Shown piece after piece: positions 1 through 11,861 of a stretch of 64,000 nt of DNA. The DNA lies in the NCBI RefSeq assembly GCF_964275005.1, contig NC_092692.1, positions 15,903,006-15,967,005 of the forward strand. The letters are read 5' to 3'. The notes beneath the pieces were generated by a model. The model saw only the letters and a list, made by a program, of their open reading frames with translations, was not told the DNA's origin and made no database searches. Every line of letters starts with the position of its first letter. Positions within the stretch are counted from its first letter, which is position 1. Source of the stretch: Diadema setosum. Its lineage: Eukaryota; Echinodermata; Echinoidea; Diadematoida; Diadematidae. The position numbers and the translations under genes are program-made.

Positions 1-1338
1 GCACTTTCTTAGATTGCCAGCCTTTTCACCAGCATTCTCAAATCCTTCCAAACTTGACCTTGTAGTAAAGTTAGCAAGCCCACTCAGGTGTCGCAGTGTG
101 CCTCAGTCCAAGGCTATGGTGACACAACAGGGCTCAGGGGAATTAATAGGTAATCTATGATCATTGACAATAAGTTTCCAGACGCCTGTACCAATCAGGG
201 AAGAAAGCACCCCAGGGTGCGTACCAATTGGCGAACAAAGCACAGGAAGGATTAATGCTGGTATCGTTCAGAGTCGGCTAATGCTTATCTGCTTTCCATC
301 CTGCAAGTTCAAGGTATCAAACTTTATGAGGACTATTGGTGATATATCAAAGGTGAAGAGAGAGAATGGTAGAGTTAGAGGGTTAGGAAAAAAAAAAGAA
401 GAGAAGAAAGAACAGATTTCACAATGTATGTGGCTCCTGCAAAGTCTTTGTGTAAGCATGCAATCTGGAAGTCTGGAGGGATTCCTTGTGCATTCATAAA
501 ATCTAAGTGTAAAGACTAAATCAAGCAGAGACGTCCACGAGGTTTCTATTTCTCTGCTTTCAATGGTCCAGTTGAGATATGTTAGGTGTTGCATGTGCAT
601 TTGTAACCCTTTCAGGCTCGCCATCCTAAAATCTCGTGGGCACTCTGTGACTGTATGTAGGCATGTTACCCATGGGACTGAAGGAGTTAAACTAGAGTTA
701 TGCTAAGGACTATATCCATGAAACATATTAAAGGGGCATTCCAGACGATTTTCAGAATTTCACATCATGTAGCACATACATGTAAATTGACAGCTCCATG
801 TATGGATTCATGGAATTTATTGTGGTCCTTGAGCACAGAAACCAATAAACTGAAAATCTTATACATATTACACTGAATGGTGTTGATGACATCAGAGCCT
901 CACATATTTCAGAAATGTAGTAGTGTGATTCCATTACAATACCGCTTGCTCAACAAGTTCACCCATGAAGAATCTATGCATGCCTTTTTCTTTTGTTCTG
1001 CTTCCTTGAGCCCCAATTCATGCATTCTTATGGTGAGGCTGCCATGTCATCATCCTTGTTCATAAAATTTGTTATAAATTTAGAAAACATTCTCATTCCT
1101 CATCCCAATCATGATAAATTCTGAAACTCTGTACTCAGTTAAACTAATTTATAGTTGTTCAAATGTAAAAGTCTGAAAATCATCCAGAGGTCGCCTTTAA
1201 CATATAGCAGCTGTACTGTTTTGAGTATTTCCATCCCCTCTATTTTTAGCTTCTTTCTCAGTGTTTGATAACTGTTCTCTTATTCTGTGAGTTTTGCTGA
1301 CGGGAGTAATATGTTTTCTCCGTCCATGCTGTTTGTAG
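1..1338. other. Upstream intron of HGS, no coding exon recognised
   Basis: AT-rich DNA with only short chance reading frames. I could not find the Hrs coiled coil or any other exon that splices in frame to 1339. An Hrs exon with little recognisable sequence could still be hidden near the left edge. Confidence 0.5.
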
Positions 1339-1436
1339 GTATGGGCCAGCCTGGAATGATGCCACCTGGAGGCATGGTACCGGGGGCAGGTGGAGTTCAG
1401 CAGGGACCACCTGGCCAGTATGGGCAGCCACCACAG
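1339..1436 (+). CDS. HGS: HGS penultimate coding exon
   Basis: Acceptor TTGTAG ends at 1338 and donor GTATGG begins at 1437. The reading frame gives MGQPGMMPPGGMVPGAGG and continues to GQYGQPPQ, in the same Pro/Gln/Met style as the last exon. The exon starts with the last two bases of a split codon and ends on a whole codon. Confidence 0.75.
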
Positions 1437-3407
1437 GTATGGCTTACAGAGGATTTTAGAACAACTACCCCCATGGTAGAACAGTTACCCTCTTGACAGC
1501 TACCCAGAGGACTTACCCCCAAGGACAATCATTTGGAGGACTATTACTCCCTTCTCCCCTCCCCCAACAACTACCCCCCCCCCCACAAGAACAATTACTC
1601 CCCAGAATAATCCCCCCCCCCCCACCAATACAGACACACAAGAACAATTACTGCCACATAGTTGGGGATGTAATTGTTCTCTTAAAAAGGGGGTACAGGT
1701 AATTGTCTTAAGAGGATTAGTTGTCAAGGTGCATACATGTAGTTGTCTTGAAAGAGATGGGGATATTTGGGGGTACTTTTCCTTGGGGTATTCAACTGTC
1801 CTGGGACCAATTGTAATGGGGGGTAATTGTCCCAGGGTTAGTTGTCAGGGGGTAATTATGGTGGGAGGTATGTGGTTTTTGCTCGGGGGATAGTTGTCCA
1901 GATGCACTCACACAGGGATGGGAAGCCATAATTGCCTTGTGCTCATATTGAGACTGTAGGAGTGATGACCAAAATCACAATGGTGTACTTTAGGTGGTTA
2001 TCAGCATGCACATCTAACACTATCTGTCAATAGATAGATATCAGTTAGTCCCCCTAAACCCAGTTGTACTAGCTTGGCCTTCATTTCTATTCTAGCTTTA
2101 CTATGCTTGATGAGGTTTCCAGCAGGGGGAATAACCAAAACCTAATGAAAATGAACTTAGGAGAACATTCATGATTAAATCAAATTCATGGTTTATATCT
2201 AGTCCATGAACAAGCATGAAAGGGCATACAGTTGTACTTTGCATGTAGGAATGTCAGCATGCATTCACTGTTATACATGTCTGTAATGCAATTGAAACTT
2301 GCACTGTCCACGGACTTGATTAATACTAGTTTTGTGAATTCTCTTCTGAATGTAATCAAATTTCCGTAAACAGATTGTTAATACTTAATGAAAAAGAGAC
2401 AGAATATACCATATATAGAACTTTTTATTTGAGGTACCAAATCCACCCTACCAACTTTAAATTTTCCCCTTTTATAGTTTTTGTTTGTTTGTTTGTTTGT
2501 TTGCTTGCTTGCTTGCTTGGTATGTGCATTGCTTGGTATGTGCATGTTGGCGAAGGCACTGCATTTACTGGTTTGTCAATTTTAGCAGTTTTACGAGAGC
2601 TACCACTGCAAGTGAATTGATGCAAGCTGTATGAGTCTTCTTGTATTGTAGACAACATAATCAGTGTAGTGAATGAGATGTCATTCTTTCATGTGTTTTC
2701 AGTATGGGTCCCCTTCACACGCCCCTTATGGTATGGCTCCTCCCCCTTCTGGCTACCCCGGGGGCCCTCCACCGGTAACCACACAGATGGACGGTGGCCA
2801 GCCCACCACACAGACACCACAACTTGGCTACAACCAGGCACCTGCAGGCTACCAGCTTCCACACCAGCAGCAACAACAGGTGCCACCCCAGCAGCAGCCG
2901 TACCAGCCCCCAATGGGTGGCGGTGGGTATCCCTCGGGGCAGTACGGCGCACCTCCCAGCATGCCACCGCAGCAACACGGGGCATCAATGCAGCAGCAAC
3001 AGCAGGCCAGTATGCCCCCCAGCCAAGCCTACTCGCCACTGTCATCACTCGACTATCCACAGCAGCAACAGCCACCACATCCGCCACAACAGCAACAGCA
3101 GCAGCAGCCGCAGCAGCAGCCGCCTAGCAATCCATACAACATGCAAGCCATGACTGGTGCACTGCCCCCTGGTCAGATGCCACCACCCCCTGGTCAGATG
3201 CCACCACAGCAGCAACAGGGGCAGTATGCCCCACCACAGCAGCAACCACAGCAGCAATATGCACCACAGGGGCAGCAGATGATGGGATCGCCCAGCATGC
3301 AGATGGTACCACCAGGCATGCAACCCCCGCCACAGCAGCAGCAACAAGTCCAACAACCCCCACAACCAGACCAAGCGCAAGAAGCAACCCTCATTTCATT
3401 TGAGTAG
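1339..3407 (+). CDS. HGS: HGS/Hrs (ESCRT-0 subunit), C-terminal two coding exons, 5' part outside window
   Basis: Join of 1339-1436 and 2703-3407; the stop is TAG at 3405-3407. Hrs binds ubiquitinated cargo and PI3P on early endosomes, recruits clathrin and hands cargo to ESCRT-I. Only the low-complexity C-terminus is here: about 266 residues rich in Pro, Gln, Met and Gly. Recognition rests on the C-terminal end, QEATLISFE, which matches the LISFD-type clathrin box that ends vertebrate Hrs, and on the segment NPYNMQAMTGALPPGQMP, which parallels a conserved Hrs stretch upstream of that box. The VHS, FYVE, UIM and coiled-coil regions must lie left of the window. Splice phases agree: the first exon enters with two bases completing a codon and leaves in phase 0 at CAG, and the second enters in phase 0 at TAT. 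CAG/CAA runs encode polyglutamine around 3060-3120 and 3220-3260. An alternative is another PQ-rich endocytic protein such as STAM, but the LISFE end favours Hrs. Confidence 0.82.
1465..1910. repeat. Inverted minisatellite: CAATTACCCC units, then their complement
   Basis: The left half (about 1465-1665) consists of degenerate units of the form acaAcTACCCC / AACAATTACTCCCC. The right half (about 1666-1910) holds the complementary form, GGGGGTAATTGTCC / GGATTAGTTGTC. The two halves could fold back over roughly 200 bp each. It lies inside the last HGS intron. Copy number and exact period are hard to fix by eye because units drift between about 12 and 25 bp. Confidence 0.6.
2477..2520. repeat. 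TTTG/CTTG tetranucleotide microsatellite
   Basis: Runs of TTTG pass directly into CTTG repeats. It is followed by a short direct duplication of TTGGTATGTGCAT at 2517-2543. It lies in the last HGS intron. Confidence 0.85.
2703..3407 (+). CDS. HGS: HGS terminal coding exon
   Basis: Acceptor TTTTCAG ends at 2702. The exon encodes 234 residues, starting YGSPSHAPYGM and ending in TLISFE before TAG. It is dense in PPQQQ blocks and contains a short direct repeat of PPGQMPP near 3166-3205. The high GC and CAG/CCA codon use contrast sharply with the flanking AT-rich intron and UTR. Long open frames in the other two forward frames and on the minus strand are by-products of the CAG repeats. Confidence 0.85.
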   Translation, partial: YGSPSHAPYGMAPPPSGYPGGPPPVTTQMDGGQPTTQTPQLGYNQAPAGYQLPHQQQQQVPPQQQPYQPPMGGGGYPSGQYGAPPSMPPQQHGASMQQQQQASMPPSQAYSPLSSLDYPQQQQPPHPPQQQQQQQPQQQPPSNPYNMQAMTGALPPGQMPPPPGQMPPQQQQGQYAPPQQQPQQQYAPQGQQMMGSPSMQMVPPGMQPPPQQQQQVQQPPQPDQAQEATLISFE

Positions 3408-5445
3408 ATCTGTCTATTGTCGTATAATGTTTACGTGTCTGTATATCACTAACTTTCTTTATTAAGTTGTCTCTTACCTTGTAGCATTATGATTGTCAAC
3501 TCCAAGTAAAACAAATGATCACAACATTATCGTTCCTTGAAGACATAATCATGAATATGAGATGATTATTGGTATCAACCAATTGTTCATGAACAAACCT
3601 ACTTAGTGGTTTCTCATCAAGAATGTTTCATTACCTGTAGTACCTATTGCAATGGAATTTACAGTGCAAAACCCTTTTAGTATAGCTAGTTTCAAAATAC
3701 AGCTATTGTCTCTGTTGAATAACATGAACTTTGCAGAGAATGATTTGGTTGCTGCTTATTCTTGTTCCTGTGCATCCATGACTGCTAAATTTATGAGAGG
3801 TCATCAGCCATGTTCAATGTAATGTTTTGATGACTTTAAGCCATGCAGTGCTACACTTTTGTTTTTTGATAACATTATAGATGCCAAAAACTTAAAAGTT
3901 AGCTCTTACTGCCTTCCTCTTTTTGCCTTTGGTGTTGTTGTTGTTGGTTTTTTTTCTGATGGCAAAGGTACAATCCACCATCACATCTATGTGAAAGGTC
4001 AAGCACTTTTGTGTTCAAACTAGAACCTCGCAAGTTTGTGATGCAACTATGCATCGCACCATTTTATCCCCTCAAATGTTAATGATAAAGAGCTGTCATC
4101 TTCAGTCAGTGGATTGGTCTACCCTGGTATCTGCCAAAGTTGCATTGTTTTCTCTGCTCTGCAGCCATTCAAGTCAAACCAGTTAGATGTCTGTGTAAAC
4201 ACAAAGACATCATATGTTTGTGTTTTTTAAATCCATCGTGAAATCCAAACATGTGAGATCCATACATCTATAGCTCCTGTGAGATTTACATGTGCCATTA
4301 TTAAAGGTGTGGTATACTTATATACTTGATTATACTGTATCGACATGACATGTTTTGAAGACAACATTCTCTTACAGACTTGGGGTGGTATTCTGAAAAT
4401 CTTCCTAAGTTTCTTCCTAAGTTTCTTCCTAAGTCAGAAACTTAGGAAGTGCCTAGGAAAGACAAAATTGGTATTCTGAAATTTCTTCCTAGGCACTTCT
4501 TAATGCAAATTAGGCCATCCTTATCCCCACCCACGTCCTTTCCTAAGCCAATACAAAATGCCGTATCATAAGGAACTAACCAATGACAATCGCATATTAC
4601 TATGACGTAGGGTCAAATACACGAGTGCGTGGCATGTCCCCTTTCTCACGCTCATTTCGCGCATCAAAGTACATGTGCGCGCAATGACTGACAAGCGCGC
4701 CTATCACGATGCTTGCAGTTTGCTATCCTTAACAACGTACTTAGGACAGGGGTGGAGCTTTCCTAAATATTTTCCTAAAATTCTTTCCTAAGTGCATTCT
4801 AGAATACCAACTTCTTCCTAAGTCAGAAATTTGCATATTCCCGCCCCCTTCCTAAGTTTCTTCCTAAGTCTACTCATGAAGAAACTTAGGAAGATTTTCA
4901 GAATACCACTGAGGAAGAAATCCTGACTTAGGAAGAAATTTCTTCCTAGGAAGGATTTCAGAATACCACCCTTGGTGTCAGTCTATTTCTTGGCGTTAGA
5001 TCTGGGGGCAGAGATGTGAAAATGTTGAAAGTATGCATTAATGAAATAGTGAAAGGATTTATTTAAGATATCAGATATCAGTTTTGTTGGAGATTATCTC
5101 TCTTTCCTTTTAGAAGGAAAAATATCAAAGTAATGCATATTCAGAAACACATACCGCGGTATGTGTGTATGGGCAGTAGAGCGTATTGTTATAGTAGCTG
5201 CGCAATATAAATGTCCTTTACCATTCTTATTATTATGTTTGCTCTATTGTAGCAGTACAAACGTGGGTTGCCCAGACCTGAGGTGTATTAGTGTAGTGTG
5301 GGATTTCAATTTCTCAGAATCATGCATCTTGTATGAATGATGTCACAAACAGGAGACGGGATTTGCAATATTTACTCTTGGTCGTTGTGGACGAAAATAA
5401 TATTAAAGCAAAGAGCTTATCATAATAAAACAGTCTGATGCCAGT
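3408..5445 (+). other. Probable HGS 3' UTR and downstream DNA
   Basis: No coding sequence is seen after the HGS stop. The first canonical AATAAA noticed downstream lies at 5424-5429 (ATTAAA at 5402). If it is the polyadenylation signal, the 3' UTR is about 2 kb and carries the MITE at 4383-4971. A nearer non-canonical signal cannot be excluded. Confidence 0.35.
4383..4971. mobile_element. PIF/Harbinger-type MITE with TTG target duplication
   Basis: The left end GGGTGGTATTCTGAAA is matched exactly in reverse complement by the right end TTTCAGAATACCACCC. The element is flanked by the 3-bp direct repeat TTG (4380-4382 and 4972-4974). Three-base target duplications and G-rich tips are typical of PIF/Harbinger elements. 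The subterminal parts consist of repeated TTCCTAAG / CTTAGGAA blocks in both orientations. The core (about 4540-4740) is unique and more GC-rich. There is no transposase frame, so it is non-autonomous. Confidence 0.75.
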
Positions 5446-5627
5446 CTTATTTATTCATTGTTATATCAGACGTGAATCCCAATTCTACCAATGTGAGGTG
5501 AAAGACTCGTATTTGCTTCAAGTTCAATAATGTTCAGTTCCACAGGAGCCACTATCATATAGATTGTAACAGCATTGAGTGACTGCAGATTAATTTGTTT
5601 TATTGCAGATTTCAAGGAGCTGGTTAA

Positions 5628-6035
5628 AGGGATGGTATAGTATTGGTTGAGGAGGATTCAGCCTTTAACTTTTTGCAAGATACTTAGAAACCACTTTATG
5701 AAGTAAAAAAAAAAGAAATGTTAAAGAGCATAAGAGTCTAAGAGGAATCAAAGTTCATTTGATAAAAATCAATTTTGAAGTGGCTCAGGTATTCAAAAAC
5801 AAAGTAAAAGAAAGTGATCTCATTAAAGGGTGGGTCCCACCTTTTATCAGGATTGCTGGGTTTTGAATATCTCAGCAAGTACAAAAACAACTGTTATCAA
5901 ATTAACTTTGAATTCCTTGTAGAATTATAAGCCCATTCATAATTTATATGAGGTTTTTCATTATCTCAAAAAGTTGTCGTCAAAAAACGTTGAAAACCTG
6001 TATCCCCATCTCGGCCGAAACTGTATCGTCCCTTT
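5628..6035. mobile_element. TTAA-flanked MITE, family A (copy 1, diverged)
   Basis: TTAA at 5624-5627 and at 6036-6039 flank an element starting AGGGATGGTATAGT and ending in the approximate complement, with the right end reading CTGTATCGTCCCT. The inner part resembles the element at 42552-42934 along most of its length, for example CTTTAACTTTTTGC near the left end and CATTATCTCA near the right end. The TTAA target suggests the piggyBac or Kolobok superfamily. No coding capacity. Confidence 0.65.
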
Positions 6036-6140
6036 TTAACACCTGATTCCCATTCATTTAATTTAATTTATTTCCAAATTCTCATTAAAATGCAAAGAAG
6101 AGCAAAGGTGAGAACATTACATTAATTGGATTACAAATGT

Positions 6141-6172
6141 CCCCCCCCCCCCCCAAAAAAAAAAAAAAAAAA
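6141..6172. repeat. Composite homopolymer C14-A18
   Basis: A run of 14 C is followed directly by 18 A. It is one of five C-to-A (or complementary T-to-G) composite runs in the window. Confidence 0.9.
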
Positions 6173-6338
6173 GGAAAAGAAAAGAGATTCTTCACATCAA
6201 GAAAGAGTGAGAGAAAAAAATATAGAATTCTAAGAGAGAATATCGTCTGTTGAGAATGAGAAGGGCGCTAAGTGGTCATGAACACTATGGGTTTAGTGGC
6301 AACTTAACGCCCTTATCGTTCTCAGCGGACGATATGGA

Positions 6339-6714
6339 GGAGCCAGCAGCAGAGACCATTGGCTTTTCTATGTATGGGCTCCCACTTGAGATTTTTATTA
6401 TATTTTGAAATATACTTAAAACTGAGAAACAGGCAAACTATGGTGGAAAAATGAAACATGCTCCAGACAATGAATAACAATTATATTAAATTTATAGTGA
6501 ATACTGATGCTGTCATCTCTCAATAAGGAGCCAGCAGCAGAGACCATTGGCTTTTCTATGTATGGGCTCCCACTTGAGATTTTTATTATATTTTGAAATA
6601 TACTTAAAACTGAGAAACAGGCAAACTATGGTGGAAAAATGAAACATGCTCCAGACAATGAATAACAATTATGTTAAATTTATAGTGAATACTGATGCTG
6701 TCATCTCTCAATAA
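6339..6714. repeat. Tandem duplication, 2 x 188 bp
   Basis: 6339-6526 and 6527-6714 are almost identical. The only difference I saw is an A/G change in AACAATTATATT versus AACAATTATGTT. This suggests a recent duplication or collapsed alleles in the assembly. No gene lies inside. Confidence 0.85.
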
Positions 6715-6906
6715 ACCCATCAAGCTCGAGGGTAATTTGGATGGAGAAATTAACATCGTTACCTGTACTGTGCACCCTGTTGTGACCAAAAAAAAAAATA
6801 GGTGAAACTGGTTTTAAGTCATTAAATATGCACAAAAATCAGGGGAAAATATACACAAATTTGTTTGTTTTTGTGTTTTTTAAGCAGAGACATTAGGTTT
6901 GATATG

Positions 6907-6910
<4 letters not shown>

Positions 6911-6949
<39 letters not shown>
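6911..6949. repeat. GT dinucleotide microsatellite
   Basis: Uninterrupted GT repeat, followed by a degenerate GT-rich tail to about 6994. Confidence 0.95.
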
Positions 6950-6951
<2 letters not shown>

Positions 6952-8237
6952 CGTGTGCGTCTACGTGTATGTGTGTAAGTGTGCGTGTGTGTGGGTTGTT
7001 ATTGCATGAACAATACAATTCATAGAGACACACAATGTATAAATATTTATGGACGAGGTACACTGGAAAAGAAGAGACCGCCTATGGCAAAATTAAAATT
7101 TAGGCTGCTTCTAGAGCACAAATCATACGAGGAACAGGCAAGAAAGAGGTATACACTACATTATGTTTATACATATTAATAATTTTGTAAATTTGATGCA
7201 TATATGCAATGCATTTATGCACGATAATTATACTCTCTCTCTCTCTACATACTTTGCATTTTCACAAACTTCATTACATTTTTACCTAATTGATACAGAC
7301 TGATGAATACATCATTAAAAATTCAAATAAATAAAAACAAAAAGAAAACAAATGTACAGATATCCACAAACAAGTGTGATTGATATGTTATACGTTTAGG
7401 TATGTATATATTTCGTTTTGTTTGATTTGTCAAAATACATGACAGATTAGAGGAATGAACAACCAACTTCACATACTAAATATCCAAGTGGTAAATGTCT
7501 ATACACATTTTCCAGGGATGAAAGATATCAGAGGCTGACATGCATTTGAGTTCAAAACACATTTAGAGATGGACAGGTTAGTAGATTGCCAGAGAAATTG
7601 CAAGAGGTAGGTATGTGTTGATAGGTCAGGCAATACACAACAATCAGTAAAGAGATTATGTATGTGGATTGCTGACTTATGATAGATAAACAGATAGATT
7701 ATGTGGAGTGATAGCTTTGAATATAAGGAAAAGAGGGCTAGATTTGATTGAAAAGATGGTGCATGATAAATGGGGAGTATAACTTGAATTCATATCATAT
7801 GAAAAGTTTAATTACAAAACAAGTTAACTCAATTCTTGCCAATTTGAGATACAAAACTGTCTTTGCAGTTCTGCTGGAATAACAGAGAACAAGAAAATAT
7901 GGGGCATTTTTAATCATAGCTACAAGAATATCCATGTTATGCACAAGTTAGGCATCACTGGAAAGATTTCATTTCAACTGCTTTATCTGATGATGGACTT
8001 ACTTTAAAATGTTTTGAAAATAGTGATTTGTAAATGGTGATTCCTAAATGGTGATTCATTTTTTTTTTTTTGCGATCAACTCTTCATTATTATTCAGAGA
8101 TATATCGATGTACAGATGGGATTTATCAGTTATTCAATTCTTCAGCAGATTAAAACAGAGATTGCTAGCTAGGTTAAGTGCGTTTATTGCAAAGACAGCT
8201 AGCGATAGATAGAGAAGTGCCTAAACAATAAGAATAG

Positions 8238-8278
8238 TTTTTTTTTTTTTTTTTTTTTTTGGGGGGGGGGGGGGGGGG
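8238..8278. repeat. Composite homopolymer T23-G18
   Basis: 23 T followed directly by 18 G. Equivalent to a C-A composite on the minus strand. Confidence 0.9.
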
Positions 8279-8448
8279 TCAGCAGAGGTGTGATTTTGAA
8301 AAAATGACGCTTGTGTTGATCTGTGATTCTACTTCACGAGTATTAGAAAGACATAACTATATTAAAGGCTATATTCTTATGGATCATGCATACGCCCTAT
8401 ACTCAAAGGATCCATGCATGGAGCTTCTAGTATATGCACGACTCTCAC

Positions 8449-8450
<2 letters not shown>

Positions 8451-8498
<48 letters not shown>
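8451..8498. repeat. AT dinucleotide microsatellite
   Basis: AT repeated with one G interruption near the right end, followed by further AT-rich sequence to about 8537. Confidence 0.9.
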
Positions 8499-9402
8499 CA
8501 CAAACTAAACATATACAAACATATATATATTATATAGCACAAACGTCACTCTTAACTCGACTATTATGTTGAAGCAGCGAGTCTCTCAGTCAGACGTACG
8601 TGCTGCTGTTAATCATAGACTTTCATCGGTGAGAGAGAGCACTACCAGACCGAAATACTGTAGCCGCAATTATCTCCACGTATATAATGCATTACCTCAG
8701 ATTCGTACATAACATACCAGTGTCTGTTGTTTGTCGTTTACGTGCAGTACATATACTGACTATGATCTGGAACTATATAAACAGCAGCAGCCGCACAAAC
8801 GTCGCTAAAATAAACAGCGAGCCAGCCATGTAGGTAGACGTACAATGACATGTTATTGAGCAATATCGCAACTCAGTCCACTTCATTCACATCACCCACC
8901 ACCGGTCGTTGGCTGTCGTGCTTCACGACGCGTTCGTAATACACCGATCTCATATAGGGAATATCACCAGGGGCTCTTTAATTGCTTCGACAAAAAGTGA
9001 GTTGAAACGGGTAATACAGGGGTAATACTCGATTTTTAATATTCCTCCTAATGTTTTCTTTTTTTGCCGTTTTTTACTTAATAACCTAACGTAGGAATCC
9101 ATACAGAGAGACCATATGAAACCGAAACAGGCGATATATCTCATGTTTCGAGTAATCTTGTCACGTAGTAATTGTTCACATCAGCTGTAATCATTCATTA
9201 TATTATCATAAGGTTACGCGTGATGATAACAGGGGCGCGTCACCAGCTTTTTTTCAAGGGGGGGGGGGTTGCGTTTTGACACTAAATGTAACGAGATTTT
9301 TTTGGACAGACATTTGGAATATAGGAAGCTCTCATCCCTAGACTTTTACTGTTTTTTTTTTTGTTTGTTTGTTTGTTTGTTTGTTTGTTTTTTTTTTTTT
9401 TT

Positions 9403-10660
9403 GAAACCAAGCGGGAAAAGGGCACCGGCAAGCTAGGATTTAATCTTTTTCTTTTTTTTAAGGGAAACCAAGCGGGAAAAGGGCACCGGCAAGCTAGGAT
9501 TTAATCTTTTTTTTTTTTGGGGGGGGGGGGGGGGTAGTATGCGAGGGAGCGAGCAAGGGGGGGATGTGGAAGTGCCTGTTGCCCCCCCCCCCCTCCCATG
9601 GTTAGAACTGAAATGGCATTTTGATGTTGTATCAGAGATGCAATTTGATGCATGTTTTGCTCGTTTTATCGACTTGAAACAGTCCCACTTGTTTAAGGTA
9701 GGCTAGGTAGCAGTATATATTTTCATGTATAGATTATTATTGAACAGTTTGGCTGTAAAATAGTATCATCCGAATAAACCTCCTGTTTTAATATTTACAC
9801 TGAATATCATGAACGCGGCCAAGCAAAAGCGAGAGGAGTGAGCGAGGGGGAGGATGTGGAAGGGAGTGTCCCCCTTTGCACGGTGAGCACTTTTTGCATT
9901 TTGATGTTGTAAATAGTGCAATTTGATGCAGTTTTTTGCGTGTTTTATCGACTTGAAACAGTCCCACTTGTTTAAGGTATCAGTACATTTTGAAGTAAAT
10001 GATATTGAATAATTTGTCTATAAATGGTATAATACAAGACTTTTAGTAATAATTCTTACACTGATGTCATGAACGCGACCGAGCCCGAGCAAGCGGAACG
10101 AGCAATAAGGGGGAGGTTGTGAGAGGGGTTGTCCCCCTCCCCCCCCCATAAATGGATTATGGACTATAGGATAATGACGGTGTGAAACGACAAATTACTG
10201 GCAGCAATATCAGGAGAATGGCATAACGATTACATGCGAGCGAGCTTGAAAACTTTGACATTTACAGTCCAAAAACTGCTGTTTGAAGCTATACCCCGAC
10301 CTTTTTTGCTTTCGAAATTAGGGGGCGCACCGGGCGCAACTGCTGGCAATTACTGGCACGAATATCAGGAGAATTGTGACATTTTACAGTCCCCAAACTG
10401 CCGTTTGTAGTTACATTTTTTCGCTTTGGAAATTAAGGGGGGGGGGGGGTGCACCGGGCGCAACTGCCGGCAATTATTGGCAGCAACTTCAGGAGAATGG
10501 CATTATGACTAACTGCGAGTGAGCGGAGCGAGCGAGCTTGAAAATTTTGACATTTTACAGTCCCAAAACTGCCGTTTGAAGCTATATTTTTTCGCTTGGA
10601 AATAATGGGGGAGGGGGACGCCCGGTGCGCCCCTCTCCCTGGATCCGCCACTGGTAGTCA
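9403..10660. repeat. Satellite-like block of decayed G-rich tandem units
   Basis: It starts with a 62-bp unit present twice (about 9403 and 9464; AAGCGGGAAAAGGGCACCGG). Next come two or three units of about 250-300 bp sharing CGACTTGAAACAGTCCCACT (about 9669 and 9950) and GAGCGAGGGGG-type tails. Last are three units of about 130-160 bp sharing a core like AAAACTGCCGTTTGAAGC (about 10260-10290, 10395, 10565). The right end reads GGATCCGCCACTGG, which resembles the end of the hAT-like MITE at 52713. Confidence 0.6.
9507..9534. repeat. Composite homopolymer T12-G16
   Basis: 12 T followed by 16 G. It lies at the end of the second copy of the 62-bp unit. Confidence 0.9.
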
Positions 10661-11533
10661 AGGGTGTCGGTTTATGTTCATGACTGGGGAGGTATGACCA
10701 GCAAGGTGGCGTCGAAGTGACCAAGCGGGCAAATGATGTCCAAAATCTGCACTTTATAGAGCATCCCATTGTGCGTGTTGTTGTGTGTGTGTATTATAAT
10801 TATACATGGAAAAGTTAGGAACTAGCCCAGGTCAAGTCTTTTATTGGCGAAGCAAGACATTTTTATATAGACTTGTATGTAAAGCAACACTGCAAAATCA
10901 ATGATCTAGCTTTGATATAACGAAGCGTAAGGTACAAAGGTGTAAATTCTACATCACATTGCGCAACATTGTAGCGACTCTCCCGTTCGGATGTTCTGAG
11001 TACACACTGCGCACATTTTTTATTTATTTATTTCACATATTTATAATATGCTTATTATGCAGAATGCCAACCAGGAATCACGCTGAATCACAATCTTTTG
11101 TCGGCTCCGGGCTTTTTGAACAATGTTTCACACTACATGTACATAATGATACCTATTTGATTATGGTTAAAGAAGAAATTTATAGGAAATAATATCATAT
11201 AAATTGACTGTTTTCCATCATTTAATGTTATTTTGATTAATTTCTAACATAAATCATGCAATAAAGTTGTCTCTGCTTTGAATATAAGAATCTTTATTTT
11301 TACCAAATTTGAGCACTGGAAAAAGTTCGATGCGGCTACGAAAAGTGCCAAATCTGTGACGTCACCACGTGTGTATGCAACCCAGTGGGATTTACGTATC
11401 TATAGGCAAATAATGTGCGCACTTTTCAGGAAATTGGTGTGTAATTTGTTGTCAATCTAGAATAAATCGTCCGCCAAAACTATATATTCACGTCGTGAAA
11501 TTGTTTGTTTGTTTGTGTTCATTGGAATCATAT

Positions 11534-11861
11534 CTTACACCCATAGATTTACGGAAAACGAAGTTTTAAAAGCACAAAACCTATCGTCAGCTCAAGATTC
11601 ACGATTGCCGTGATCAGCTGTTCCTTCGTACAGCAACAATTTGCTGTTATTATTGACACAACAAATCGATCATTGTGGGGGAATTGCGTATAGCTGAGGT
11701 ATACATACTCATGAAGGATGATAACTAAGTCAAAGGGCTGTAATTGATTGGAAATCATTTTTACACCCATAAATTTACGGAAATACGACGTTTGAAAAGC
11801 ACAAAACCTACCGTAATCAGCTCAAGATTCGCGATTGCCGTGATCAGGTGTACGCACAACA
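11534..11861. repeat. Two diverged direct repeats of about 100 bp
   Basis: The sequence beginning TTACACCCATAGATTTACGG (about 11534) recurs as TTACACCCATAAATTTACGG (about 11760). Both copies share AAAAGCACAAAACCTA, CAGCTCAAGATTC and CGATTGCCGTGATCAG. Function unknown. Confidence 0.7.

Noticed and set aside
2669..3394. Alternative-frame and minus-strand open frames over the HGS last exon
   Set aside because: Shadows of the CAG/CCA-rich coding frame; only the frame ending in LISFE has a spliced partner and a family match.
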